5,356 nt of DNA. Source: Candidatus Methanoperedens sp. (lineage in GTDB: Archaea > Halobacteriota > Methanosarcinia > Methanosarcinales > Methanoperedenaceae). The notes beneath the pieces are model-generated. The model saw only the letters and a list, made by a program, of their open reading frames with translations, searched no databases and was not told where the DNA came from. Each line of letters starts with the position of its first letter. Position 1 is the first letter of the stretch. Shown here piece after piece: positions 1 through 4,789 of the stretch. Both the position numbers and the translations under genes were made by a program. Location of the stretch: assembly GCA_023249275.1 (NCBI GenBank), contig JAHFCV010000150.1, forward strand, positions 1-5,356, in the 5' to 3' direction.

Positions 1-596
1 ATAAGACCATAGGCGACATGCGGGAATTCATGCTTCAGGAACGCGATAAGATGGCTCCCGATACCAATAAGGAAAGGGTGCTTGAATCAAAGGTTTATGA
101 GGTTCTAACCGAGATGCCAAAGTACGACCTGTTGGTGATGGGGCGCCCTGAAGGGTCGGGATGCTATTGTTTTGCAAATAACCTCCTGCGCGGGATAATG
201 GACAGGATTCTTAAGAACTATGACATTACGATTATCGATACCGCGGCTGGGCTTGAACATCTTTCGCGGCGGATTATCCGTGATGTGGATGAACTTTTGG
301 TAGTCACGGACGGCTCGCGGCGTGGTTTGCAGACTGCTGAACGGATACGCGACCTTGCAAAGTCGCTGAACCTGAATATCAAGAAAATGCATGTGATTGC
401 GAATAAGGTCACGCCGGAGAACCGGGCACGCATAGTGGATTATGCGAGGGAATTGAAGATGGATATCGTGGGAGTTGTGCCTTTTGATGGAACCCTTGCG
501 AGATTTGACCTTGAGGGAAGACCGCTTGCTGAACTGCCCGAAGATTCGGCGGCGCTCCGGGGTGTTGGTGAGATTGCGAAGAGGATGGGGTTATAG
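1..596 (+). CDS. cooC: CooC-like CODH nickel-insertion ATPase (5' truncated by window)
   Basis: This is the C-terminal 197 codons of a MinD/SIMIBI-class ATPase of the CooC family. The frame is open back to base 3, so the first in-frame ATG (18) is internal; the family is about 250-260 residues long, so the N-terminal P-loop lies upstream of the window. CooC proteins use ATP-driven dimer changes to help load nickel into the C-cluster of carbon monoxide dehydrogenase in the cytoplasm. What supports CooC over plain MinD is the motif GCYCFANNLLR: its CxC pair (codons at 162-170) matches the Cys-X-Cys that binds metal at the CooC dimer interface. The switch-like IIDTAAGLEHL follows (DTA begins at 237), then VTDGSRRGLQTAERI and a base-recognition-like ANK. 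The protein ends cleanly at TAG 594-596. No CODH gene is visible, so the partner is inferred from family knowledge. A related maturation ATPase for another metalloenzyme is the main alternative. Confidence 0.88.
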   Translation, partial: KTIGDMREFMLQERDKMAPDTNKERVLESKVYEVLTEMPKYDLLVMGRPEGSGCYCFANNLLRGIMDRILKNYDITIIDTAAGLEHLSRRIIRDVDELLVVTDGSRRGLQTAERIRDLAKSLNLNIKKMHVIANKVTPENRARIVDYARELKMDIVGVVPFDGTLARFDLEGRPLAELPEDSAALRGVGEIAKRMGL

Positions 597-607
597 TTAT
601 AAAAAAT

Positions 608-634
608 CACCGCAAAACCGCAAAGAACGCAAAG
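608..634. repeat. Short imperfect tandem repeat, three CGCAAA units
   Basis: CGCAAA occurs at 611-616, 619-624 and 628-633, with periods of 8 and 9 bases, directly after the CooC stop codon. It resembles the small CCGCAAAG-type dispersed repeats that I recall from intergenic regions of many archaeal and bacterial genomes; that resemblance is from memory. No function is evident. It is not a CRISPR: the units are too short and there are no spacers. Confidence 0.5.
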
Positions 635-667
635 CAGTGCAGGATATAGTTGTTATTAAACGATACC

Positions 668-697
668 TATTTAATGTCTGAATGCCATCTTTAAATG
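668..697 (+). promoter_or_regulatory. TATA-like box and inverted repeat upstream of the antitoxin gene
   Basis: TATTTAAT at 668-675 resembles an archaeal TATA box. It would place transcription start near 697-698, about ten bases before the antitoxin ATG at 708. Overlapping it is an inverted repeat: ATTTAA at 669-674 and TTAAAT at 691-696, whose centres are 22 bases apart, about two helical turns. Ribbon-helix-helix antitoxins usually bind such paired sites to repress their own operon, so this is a candidate operator. The arms are short and A/T-rich, so chance is a real possibility. Confidence 0.35.
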
Positions 698-707
698 TTG
701 ATAGTAA

Positions 708-941
708 ATGTCAGAAATAAAATACATCCAGAGCGAACTTGACACGCATATATATTCAGAACTAAAAAAGACCGCGGAAAAGAAAGGAATTTCCATAAAA
801 GAAGCGATAAGAGAAGCCGTGCTGGAATGGGTCAGGGATAAATCAGGTTTTGATAAAAAAGACCCTTTTTTCAGGATGCATACTTTCCGGGCATCAAAGG
901 ACTTATCAGAAAAGCATGATGAAATCTACAATGAGGACTGA
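708..941 (+). CDS. Ribbon-helix-helix antitoxin, VapB-like
   Basis: This 77-residue protein has the usual two-part build of a VapB-type antitoxin. Residues about 4-12 (KYIQSELD) form the DNA-binding strand, and two helices follow at about 13-26 and 29-43, the second beginning at the typical GISIKEAIREAV. This is a ribbon-helix-helix dimer fold that binds the operon's own promoter. The acidic/basic tail from about residue 47 (DPFFRM to the C-terminal YNED) is the expected toxin-wrapping segment. Its stop (939-941) lies two bases before the toxin start, so the two are almost certainly translated from one message. The ATG at 708 has only a weak upstream Shine-Dalgarno resemblance. The pairing with a PIN protein makes the antitoxin role convincing; the exact family was not searched. 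The pair looks A/T-richer than the flanking CooC gene, which would fit acquisition by transfer (visual impression only). Confidence 0.85.
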   Translation: MSEIKYIQSELDTHIYSELKKTAEKKGISIKEAIREAVLEWVRDKSGFDKKDPFFRMHTFRASKDLSEKHDEIYNED

Positions 942-943
942 AT

Positions 944-1354
944 ATGCTTTTCGTGGATACCTCGGCTTTTCTGGCGCTTGTGAACGAAAAAGACGAAAAC
1001 CATACCGCTGCGGTAGTTTTTCTTGAGGATATAAAAAATGGAAAAGTCAAGATAAAGAAAATAATGACATCCGACTATATTATAGACGAGACCCTGACAA
1101 GAATACGCTATGCTGTTGGACATCGGGAAGCTGTTGAATGGGGAAAGGATATTCTTTCATCAAAGGTCGTTGAAAAGAGTGAAGTGGGAAAAGAGATATT
1201 TGGGCTTGCATGGGAACTTTTTGAAACTTATGAGGATAAGAAATTAAGTTTTACTGACTGTACAAGTTTTGCTTTAATGAAAAAAAGAAGTATAGAGAAA
1301 GCTTTCTCCTTTGATGAGGATTTTGAGAGAATGGGATTCATACTCTTTCCGTAA
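944..1354 (+). CDS. PIN-domain ribonuclease toxin, VapC-like
   Basis: This 136-residue protein is a single PIN domain, the usual length of a VapC toxin. VapC enzymes are magnesium-dependent endoribonucleases that cut tRNA or rRNA when freed from their antitoxin. The acidic active-site set is present in order: D5 in the opening LFVDTSAFLAL, E49 in SDYIIDETLT, D105 in LSFTDCTSF, and D124 in AFSFDEDFERMGF. No key residue is missing, so the toxin is probably active. GAGG (933-936), inside the end of the antitoxin gene, serves as the ribosome binding site for the ATG at 944, giving translational coupling. The sub-type resembles PIN proteins with a TSDYIIDE segment, but the RNA target cannot be read from the sequence. 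Confidence 0.9.
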   Translation: MLFVDTSAFLALVNEKDENHTAAVVFLEDIKNGKVKIKKIMTSDYIIDETLTRIRYAVGHREAVEWGKDILSSKVVEKSEVGKEIFGLAWELFETYEDKKLSFTDCTSFALMKKRSIEKAFSFDEDFERMGFILFP

Positions 1355-1375
1355 AAAGCCTGAAATCATCCTGTC

Positions 1376-1380
1376 TTTTT
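1376..1380 (+). terminator. T-run terminator candidate after the toxin gene
   Basis: A run of five T (1376-1380) begins 22 bases after the toxin stop codon. Archaeal RNA polymerase often stops at short U-tracts without a hairpin, so this could end the toxin-antitoxin transcript before the exporter promoter. A five-base run alone is weak evidence. Confidence 0.3.
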
Positions 1381-1408
1381 ACGAAGCAAACCTGACCATA
1401 CCCGATAA

Positions 1409-1421
1409 GTAATAATATTAC
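1409..1421 (+). promoter_or_regulatory. TATA-like palindrome, promoter of the EamA exporter
   Basis: GTAATA (1409-1414) and TATTAC (1416-1421) are perfect inverted arms around a single A. The A/T-rich core is centred near 1415, 26 bases before the ATG at 1441, which is the normal distance from an archaeal TATA box to the transcription start. No Shine-Dalgarno sequence lies between, which suggests a leaderless message starting at or next to the ATG. The symmetry could also serve a repressor. Confidence 0.5.
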
Positions 1422-1440
1422 TGCATCCTTTTATTCCGCC

Positions 1441-2298
1441 ATGGTAGCAGGAGAAATCTATGCGCTGGCAGCAGCATTTTGCTGGTCTGTAGCTGCGGTA
1501 TTCTATAAAAAGGGCATTGGTGCTGGCGCAATACCTGCGGTGTTAATTCGTACTTTTTTCGCAATGCTGTTTCTTTTTATACTGTTTCTAATTATCCGGG
1601 GCGCTCATTTCAACTTCACGCTCATGGGATTTGCATTCCTGAACCTTGGGGGACTACTCAGGCTTATACTCGGCGGCATGGCATACATGAAAGGGCTTGA
1701 GAACGTATCGGTTTCAAGGTTTATTCCCATCCTTTTCACATTTCCGCTTCTTACAATACTGTTAAGCGGGCTGCTCCTTCATGAAAAAATCCATCCTGAT
1801 GTGGTTGCCGGGACAGCGCTGATAGTAACCGGCGTATGGATACTGAGCAGGGGTCATAATTCGGGTAGTGAGAAAAATATCAAGCTCGGCGTTTCTGTAG
1901 CAGTTCTTGCAGCGTTCCTGTATGCTTTTTCGATTGTTGCAACAAAAACAGGCTTAAATGACGTGGATCCATTCCAGTCAGCCCTAATCAGCATGCCCAT
2001 ACCCCTGGCTTTACTATATCTCGGTTACTCGATGAAGCATGGCGCAAAGACGATTTTTAAATTCAAAAAGGAGGCATATATACTGCTTGGGCTTGGAGGG
2101 ATTGCAGGCATGGGTTTTGGAAGCTACTTTTTCTTCGTAAGCCTTACTAAAATCGGCGCAGCAAAAGCCACGAGCCTTGCCGCAATAACACCTTTTCTTT
2201 CAAGCGTGATGGCGCTTGTGACTTTAAAAGAAAAAATAAACCTGTCCCTTGTTCTCGGTACCGCAGCGACGGTTGCCGGGATACTGGTGATATTATAG
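1441..2298 (+). CDS. EamA-family (DMT superfamily) transporter, 10 TM
   Basis: This 285-residue integral membrane protein of the drug/metabolite transporter superfamily is built from two tandem EamA repeats of five helices. Approximate helices are 5-22, 33-52, 62-83, 92-112, 119-136, then 149-167, 178-196, 211-234, 243-261 and 267-285. The internal duplication shows best at the end of each half: LLLHEKIHPD followed by a helix ending in GVWIL (about 111-135), and VTLKEKINLS followed by a helix ending in GILVI (about 260-284). E115 and E264 are equivalent. Length and layout are normal for the family, which mostly exports amino acids, nucleosides or other small metabolites by an ion or substrate gradient. 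The substrate cannot be inferred here. The ATG at 1441 fits the TATA spacing and a helix that starts at once (MVAGEIYALAAAF). The gene is a separate unit from the toxin-antitoxin pair, 86 bases away. Confidence 0.9.
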   Translation: MVAGEIYALAAAFCWSVAAVFYKKGIGAGAIPAVLIRTFFAMLFLFILFLIIRGAHFNFTLMGFAFLNLGGLLRLILGGMAYMKGLENVSVSRFIPILFTFPLLTILLSGLLLHEKIHPDVVAGTALIVTGVWILSRGHNSGSEKNIKLGVSVAVLAAFLYAFSIVATKTGLNDVDPFQSALISMPIPLALLYLGYSMKHGAKTIFKFKKEAYILLGLGGIAGMGFGSYFFFVSLTKIGAAKATSLAAITPFLSSVMALVTLKEKINLSLVLGTAATVAGILVIL

Positions 2299-2301
2299 GT
2301 A

Positions 2302-2317
2302 TTATCCAACAGGATAA
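2302..2317. terminator. Hairpin between convergent genes
   Basis: TTATCC (2302-2307) and GGATAA (2312-2317) form a perfect 6-bp stem with an AACA loop. It sits in the 28-base gap between the exporter stop and the stop of the oppositely oriented thioredoxin-like gene. Its position suggests a two-way transcription end or message stabiliser. No long T-run follows on either strand, so intrinsic termination is only possible. Confidence 0.4.
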
Positions 2318-2326
2318 ACTGCCGAC

Positions 2327-2575
2327 TTATTTCCTTGAACTTATCTCTTTTAAAATTTCCTCTTTTGATACCCTTCCCACGAACATAACCTCGCCATCTA
2401 TTGCCACTGTGGGAACAGACATGATATTGAGTTCGGAGGCGCGGCGCTGTCCTTCGGGATAGGAGATGTTTATTTCCTTGAATTTCATGTTTTTCGGAAG
2501 TGTCTCTAATAAAAGAGCCCTGAGCTGGTGGCAGTTATGGCATGTGTCTGAATAATATAGTTCAACTGTTGTCAT
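2327..2575 (-). CDS. Small thioredoxin/glutaredoxin-like redox protein
   Basis: This 82-residue thioredoxin-fold protein is of the short archaeal type. From the start chosen here it opens with a strand (TTVELYYS), then the redox pair C12-H-N-C15, a helix (HQLRALLLETL), a second strand (KFKEINIS), a helix, then the cis-proline loop SVPTV (P55), and IDGEVMFVG before the last helix. It lacks the N-terminal strand and helix of full thioredoxin, so glutaredoxin-like is a fair label. It probably does thiol-disulfide exchange in the cytoplasm; the partner is unknown. The frame extends three codons further, to GTG at 2584, with an ATG at 2581. I prefer the ATG at 2573-2575: a TATA-like TTTATTTA lies 26-27 bases upstream, and GTGAT also sits four bases before it as a possible Shine-Dalgarno. 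Confidence 0.87.
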   Translation of the reverse strand: MTTVELYYSDTCHNCHQLRALLLETLPKNMKFKEINISYPEGQRRASELNIMSVPTVAIDGEVMFVGRVSKEEILKEISSRK

Positions 2576-2597
2576 TGGCATCACTTTTCGTACTTTG

Positions 2598-2605
2598 TAA
2601 ATAAA
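2598..2605 (-). promoter_or_regulatory. TATA-like box of the thioredoxin-like gene
   Basis: Read on the minus strand the box is TTTATTTA, centred 26-27 bases upstream of the ATG at 2575. That spacing predicts a transcript starting at or within a base or two of the start codon. It competes with a reading in which GTGAT just before the ATG is used as a Shine-Dalgarno on a longer leader. Confidence 0.4.
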
Positions 2606-2708
2606 CTAGTTTTTGTTTGAGGCAAGTTTTGCTTTATTACATTATTTTCGCCATGGATTAAGATTTGCATCTCTATGTAAATTTGTGGAACTATTTTTGA
2701 ATTTAATA

Positions 2709-2783
2709 TGGGGTCGCTGAGATTTGAACTCAGGTCTCATGCACCCCAAGCATGAAGGATGGACCAGGCTACCCTACGACCCC
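2709..2783 (-). tRNA. tRNA-Pro (anticodon GGG)
   Basis: The minus strand folds into a full cloverleaf of 75 bases. The acceptor stem is GGGGTCG paired with CGACCCC, followed by discriminator A (2709). The D arm is GGGT/ATCC with a long loop containing GG. The anticodon stem is CATGC/GCATG, closing the seven-base loop TTGGGGT, so the anticodon is GGG (2745-2747) and reads proline codons CCC and CCU. The variable region is short, and the T stem CTGAG/CTCAG holds loop TTCAAAT. No CCA is encoded (TAT follows), so the CCA-adding enzyme supplies it. I see no intron. The next minus-strand gene, the thioredoxin-like one, lies 133 bases downstream and has its own TATA-like box. No strong TATA box is evident at the usual place upstream (about 2808-2816). 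Confidence 0.96.
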
Positions 2784-2904
2784 TTGTTTTGATGATGATA
2801 TCCGTCCTTTTTCGAAGGGTTCATCAAAGGTGCACAGCCTTAGACATCCTCACAGTATTTTATTCTTTCTGATTGAAAGGGTTATCCTGTGCAGATTAGC
2901 GATA

Positions 2905-3114
2905 TTACCTGACTTTAAAAAAAACCTTCTTATCTTTCAATTTTCGATACACAGCCCTGCTTACCGGAATTTCAATCTGTTTTCTCTTTATAAGCAATTT
3001 TGCTTCTCGTTCTTCGATTATTTCTGGTTCTATCCCCCATTCATTAACTTCATATGTTTCCCCGATTTTCAATTTCTTGAGGTCTTTCAGTGTTTTAATA
3101 TTTGCCTTCTCCAT
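2905..3114 (-). CDS. Lysine-rich small protein of unknown function (probably the C-terminal part of a longer protein)
   Basis: I do not recognise this protein. From the ATG at 3112-3114 it has 69 residues; a GTG at 3121-3123 would add three. It is rich in Lys and Glu and alternates predicted helices and strands: KTLKDLKKLK, then GETYEVNEWG, EIIEEREAKLLIKRK, QIEIPVSRAVYRKLKDKK and a closing strand VFFKV. There is no signal peptide, membrane helix or Cys motif. GTGAT lies four bases before the ATG and could act as a Shine-Dalgarno. It is downstream of the glycosylase gene on the same strand, so the two probably share a transcript. The upstream bases 3115-3205 appear to encode the rest of the protein in shifted frames (see that entry), so this reading may be an artefact of a broken gene. 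It could also be an autonomous small protein. Confidence 0.6.
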   Translation of the reverse strand: MEKANIKTLKDLKKLKIGETYEVNEWGIEPEIIEEREAKLLIKRKQIEIPVSRAVYRKLKDKKVFFKVR

Positions 3115-3205
3115 CAATATCACTTTGACTTTTTCTGATATAAAGCCTTCTCATCCTTTTCGCTTGGTCTCACAGTAACGATTTCATAGAATGTCCCCTT
3201 TTCAT
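3115..3205 (-). pseudogene. Frameshifted 5' part of the small gene at 2905-3114
   Basis: On the minus strand an ATG at 3203-3205, preceded by GGATGA (3212-3217) as ribosome binding site, runs out after 11 codons. The neighbouring frame is open from 3206 to a TGA at 3120-3122 and reads like protein, including GTFYEIVTVRPSEKDEKALY. One extra A in the A4 run (3199-3202) joins the ATG to this frame. One extra A in the A5 run (3130-3134) joins that frame to the downstream protein, giving QKKVKVILMEK. The repaired gene would encode about 100 residues and begin 45 bases after the glycosylase stop. The cause could be sequencing error in A-runs, true decay, or less likely double -1 frameshifting. Confidence 0.5.
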
Positions 3206-3250
3206 ACTATCTCATCCATAGCCTTCATTTTGCAATTACACCACAATAAC

Positions 3251-4072
3251 TTACCCAAAATCCTCCAAAAACAAATACTCCTGCGCATACCCGCAATATT
3301 TCCCGAAATATTCTCGTGCAAATTCAGCTATCTCTTCCTTTTTTTTACTTTTAGGCCCCTTGAAGTTTTCGCCGTAAAACCTGTTCATTATTTGCATGAT
3401 ATGTGTATCCACTGGAAATGATTCAAGCTTGTCAAACGCAAAGAGCAGCACGCAATCCGCAATTTTGCTTCCCACGCCTTTTATTTTCATAAGTTCTTTT
3501 CGTCCTTCTCTGTAAGACAGGTCTTTTATTCCATAAAGGTCAAATTCATGGTTTACTATCATATCTGCGATGTTCAGGATATCGGGGGCACGAAATCCCA
3601 CCCTGCACTGTTGCTTCATTTCGTTTGGCTTGACTTCAGCGAGTACGTCTGGAGAGGGAAAGGTGTAATAACCCGTCTCTATTTCATTGCCAAAACATTC
3701 ACATATATGTTTAATTGAATTTTTGATTTTTGGGATATTGTTAGCTTTTGAGCAGATATAAGATACCAGGCATTCCCACGGGTCCTGGCGTATGAGGCGA
3801 AGACCCCTGTATTTCCAGAGCAACGGTGCTATTTTTTCATCCCTGTTGATGGAGGTGTATATTTTCTCCATATCATCGTCAAGCCTGAAATAATCCTGAA
3901 TAACTTTTTCATCAAGGGATGAATCGATTATAAGCTCAGCGCCTTCCTGTTTTGCCCTGATAATAGCGCCGTTTACAATGCCTGTCCAGCAATCATTTTT
4001 TTCCCACCTGAAGACCTGACCGCATGACAGGGTATGGTCAAGGTTAAAGTCGTTGGTATTGATACGGTACAC
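3251..4072 (-). CDS. ogg: 8-oxoguanine DNA glycosylase/AP lyase, OGG1 type
   Basis: This 273-residue bifunctional base-excision repair enzyme removes 8-oxoguanine and nicks the abasic strand. Residues about 1-95 form the OGG N-terminal domain with LSCGQVFRW (16-23), whose G18 matches the glycine that senses 8-oxoG in human OGG1 (G42). The helix-hairpin-helix is LMKIKGVGSKIADC (194-207). K203 is the Schiff-base lysine (human K249), C207 matches C253, and D222 in FPVDTH matches D268. Q264 and F268 in YAQEYLF match Q315 and F319, which hold the flipped base. The residues that read the opposite cytosine differ in part: human N149 and R154 appear as A110 and K115, while R161 (GFRA) matches R204. 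The start is GTG at 4070-4072, with no clear ribosome binding site; a TATATA-like stretch lies only about ten bases upstream. The domain layout rules out EndoIII, MutY (no Fe-S Cys cluster) and AGOG. Confidence 0.93.
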   Translation of the reverse strand: MYRINTNDFNLDHTLSCGQVFRWEKNDCWTGIVNGAIIRAKQEGAELIIDSSLDEKVIQDYFRLDDDMEKIYTSINRDEKIAPLLWKYRGLRLIRQDPWECLVSYICSKANNIPKIKNSIKHICECFGNEIETGYYTFPSPDVLAEVKPNEMKQQCRVGFRAPDILNIADMIVNHEFDLYGIKDLSYREGRKELMKIKGVGSKIADCVLLFAFDKLESFPVDTHIMQIMNRFYGENFKGPKSKKKEEIAEFAREYFGKYCGYAQEYLFLEDFG

Positions 4073-4308
4073 ACTCAGGATATATACGCAGGCTTGAAAT
4101 ACATTATGGTATTGTTATTCGGAATAGGTATTTTTTTCAAATCTGCCCGGCAGGTATGCTCCATGGTTTATGGCATATCATGTAATTCACGTCAAGTTTT
4201 TACTCTTGCTATTGTTGCAAACAATATTTCCGGTGAGTAAAGCCGGCTCAAGAGGATTGAACCTGGGTTGGATCCACCAGAAAGGGCATTAAACTCCTAG
4301 TCTCTTTC
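4073..4308. other. Gene-free stretch between the GYD gene and ogg
   Basis: No convincing gene lies in these 236 bases. A plus-strand frame reaching 4240 is an accidental reading that starts inside the antisense of ogg. On the minus strand 4255-4264 reads GGTTCAATCC, a perfect tRNA B-box-like sequence, but without a pairing T stem. AGCCGGCT (4240-4247) is a palindrome just beside it, and TGGATCCA (4269-4276) another. A TATATA-like run at about 4079-4086 is the best candidate promoter element for ogg but is closer to its start than expected. Otherwise I see nothing here. Confidence 0.5.
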
Positions 4309-4593
4309 TCACTTAAACGATTTTACGAACTCATTGATAGGTATCGCTTTGTACGTCGCTGTTTTGATACTGCCGCGGGATATAATTTCAACCACTGCCT
4401 TAGTGATAGCAGTATCATCCTTCGCTTCCGCAATGGTCAGAAAATCAAAATTTCCCAGGATTGCGTACTGATCCACCACATTTATGTCCATATCCTTGAG
4501 TTCGGCATTAACTTCTTTCACCCTTCCAGGATTCTTCTTGAGAGTCTTGGCACCGTCATCTGTTAGTGTAGATATTATAACATATCTTCCCAT
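4309..4593 (-). CDS. GYD-domain protein
   Basis: This 94-residue protein spans the full GYD domain, a small ferredoxin-like alpha/beta fold of unknown biochemical role common in archaea and bacteria. The family signature is visible in order: an opening strand RYVIISTLTDDGAKTL (3-18), a helix with RVKEVNAEL (24-32), the strand DQYAILGNFDF (41-51), where the name-giving Gly-Tyr-Asp appears as G47-N-F-D50, then LTIAEA, a helix ending in SRGSIKTAT (72-80), and the closing AIPINEF. The fold is similar to dimeric alpha/beta-barrel proteins, but no ligand or catalytic residue can be named. The ATG at 4591-4593 is firm: GGAGGT (4601-4606) sits seven bases upstream, the best ribosome binding site in the window, suggesting high expression. 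The gene is divergent from priS with 196 bases between them. Confidence 0.9.
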   Translation of the reverse strand: MGRYVIISTLTDDGAKTLKKNPGRVKEVNAELKDMDINVVDQYAILGNFDFLTIAEAKDDTAITKAVVEIISRGSIKTATYKAIPINEFVKSFK

Positions 4594-4600
4594 AGTTTAT

Positions 4601-4606
4601 ACCTCC
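4601..4606 (-). promoter_or_regulatory. Strong ribosome binding site of the GYD-domain gene
   Basis: On the minus strand GGAGGT is spaced seven bases from the ATG. It is a near-perfect complement to the archaeal 16S rRNA 3' end and fixes the start. It stands out because most other genes here lack such a site. Confidence 0.8.
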
Positions 4607-4657
4607 ATTTCCCATTTTTATTACGTTTTTCTATGTATGTATATGCAGGCTATTAAA

Positions 4658-4668
4658 GATATAATTTT
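4658..4668 (-). promoter_or_regulatory. TATA-like box upstream of the GYD-domain gene
   Basis: On the minus strand AAAATTATATC resembles an archaeal TATA box. It would put transcription start near 4637 and give a leader of roughly 40 bases carrying the strong ribosome binding site. The region is A/T-rich throughout, so other boxes are possible. Confidence 0.3.
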
Positions 4669-4759
4669 GCTTTGGCACTTCGGCTTATTGAATTGTAATT
4701 ATAATATAAATTCGACATCATTATATGGTTGGATTTCACGCTATTCAAGAAAAAGATAC

Positions 4760-4768
4760 AAATTTAAG
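4760..4768 (+). promoter_or_regulatory. TATA-like box of priS
   Basis: AAATTTAAG is centred near 4764, 26 bases before the GTG start at 4790, which predicts a leaderless or nearly leaderless priS message. AGGA at 4774-4777 is twelve bases from the start, too far for a good Shine-Dalgarno. Further TATA-like runs near 4697-4712 and 4720-4726 could act instead. Confidence 0.35.
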
Positions 4769-4789
4769 GCTACAGGATAATAAAATCAC

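Noticed and set aside
608..634. CRISPR-like array
   Set aside because: The units are only six bases, with 2-3 bases between them, and no cas genes are nearby.
2784..2904. Possible C/D box small RNA: ATGATGA (2792-2798) matches a C box
   Set aside because: No CTGA D or D' box occurs within the next 60-70 bases on that strand, and no terminal stem is present.
2752..3138. Plus-strand open frame of 128 codons
   Set aside because: It starts inside the tRNA-Pro gene and runs antisense to the Lys/Glu-rich small protein, so its Phe- and Ile-rich content is just the complement of AAA and GAA codons. It has no ribosome binding site or recognisable domain.
4034..4240. Plus-strand open frame of 68 codons
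   Set aside because: It begins antisense within the ogg N-terminus and continues into the intergenic stretch; it has no family resemblance, ribosome binding site or coding-like composition.
4255..4264. Possible tRNA gene, from a perfect B-box-like sequence on the minus strand
   Set aside because: The flanking bases do not pair as a T stem (CCAGG against CTCTT), and no acceptor, D or anticodon arm can be built. Kept only as a low-interest remnant question.
4484..4780. Plus-strand open frame of 98 codons
   Set aside because: Its first third is antisense to the well-supported GYD gene and the rest crosses the divergent A/T-rich promoter region.
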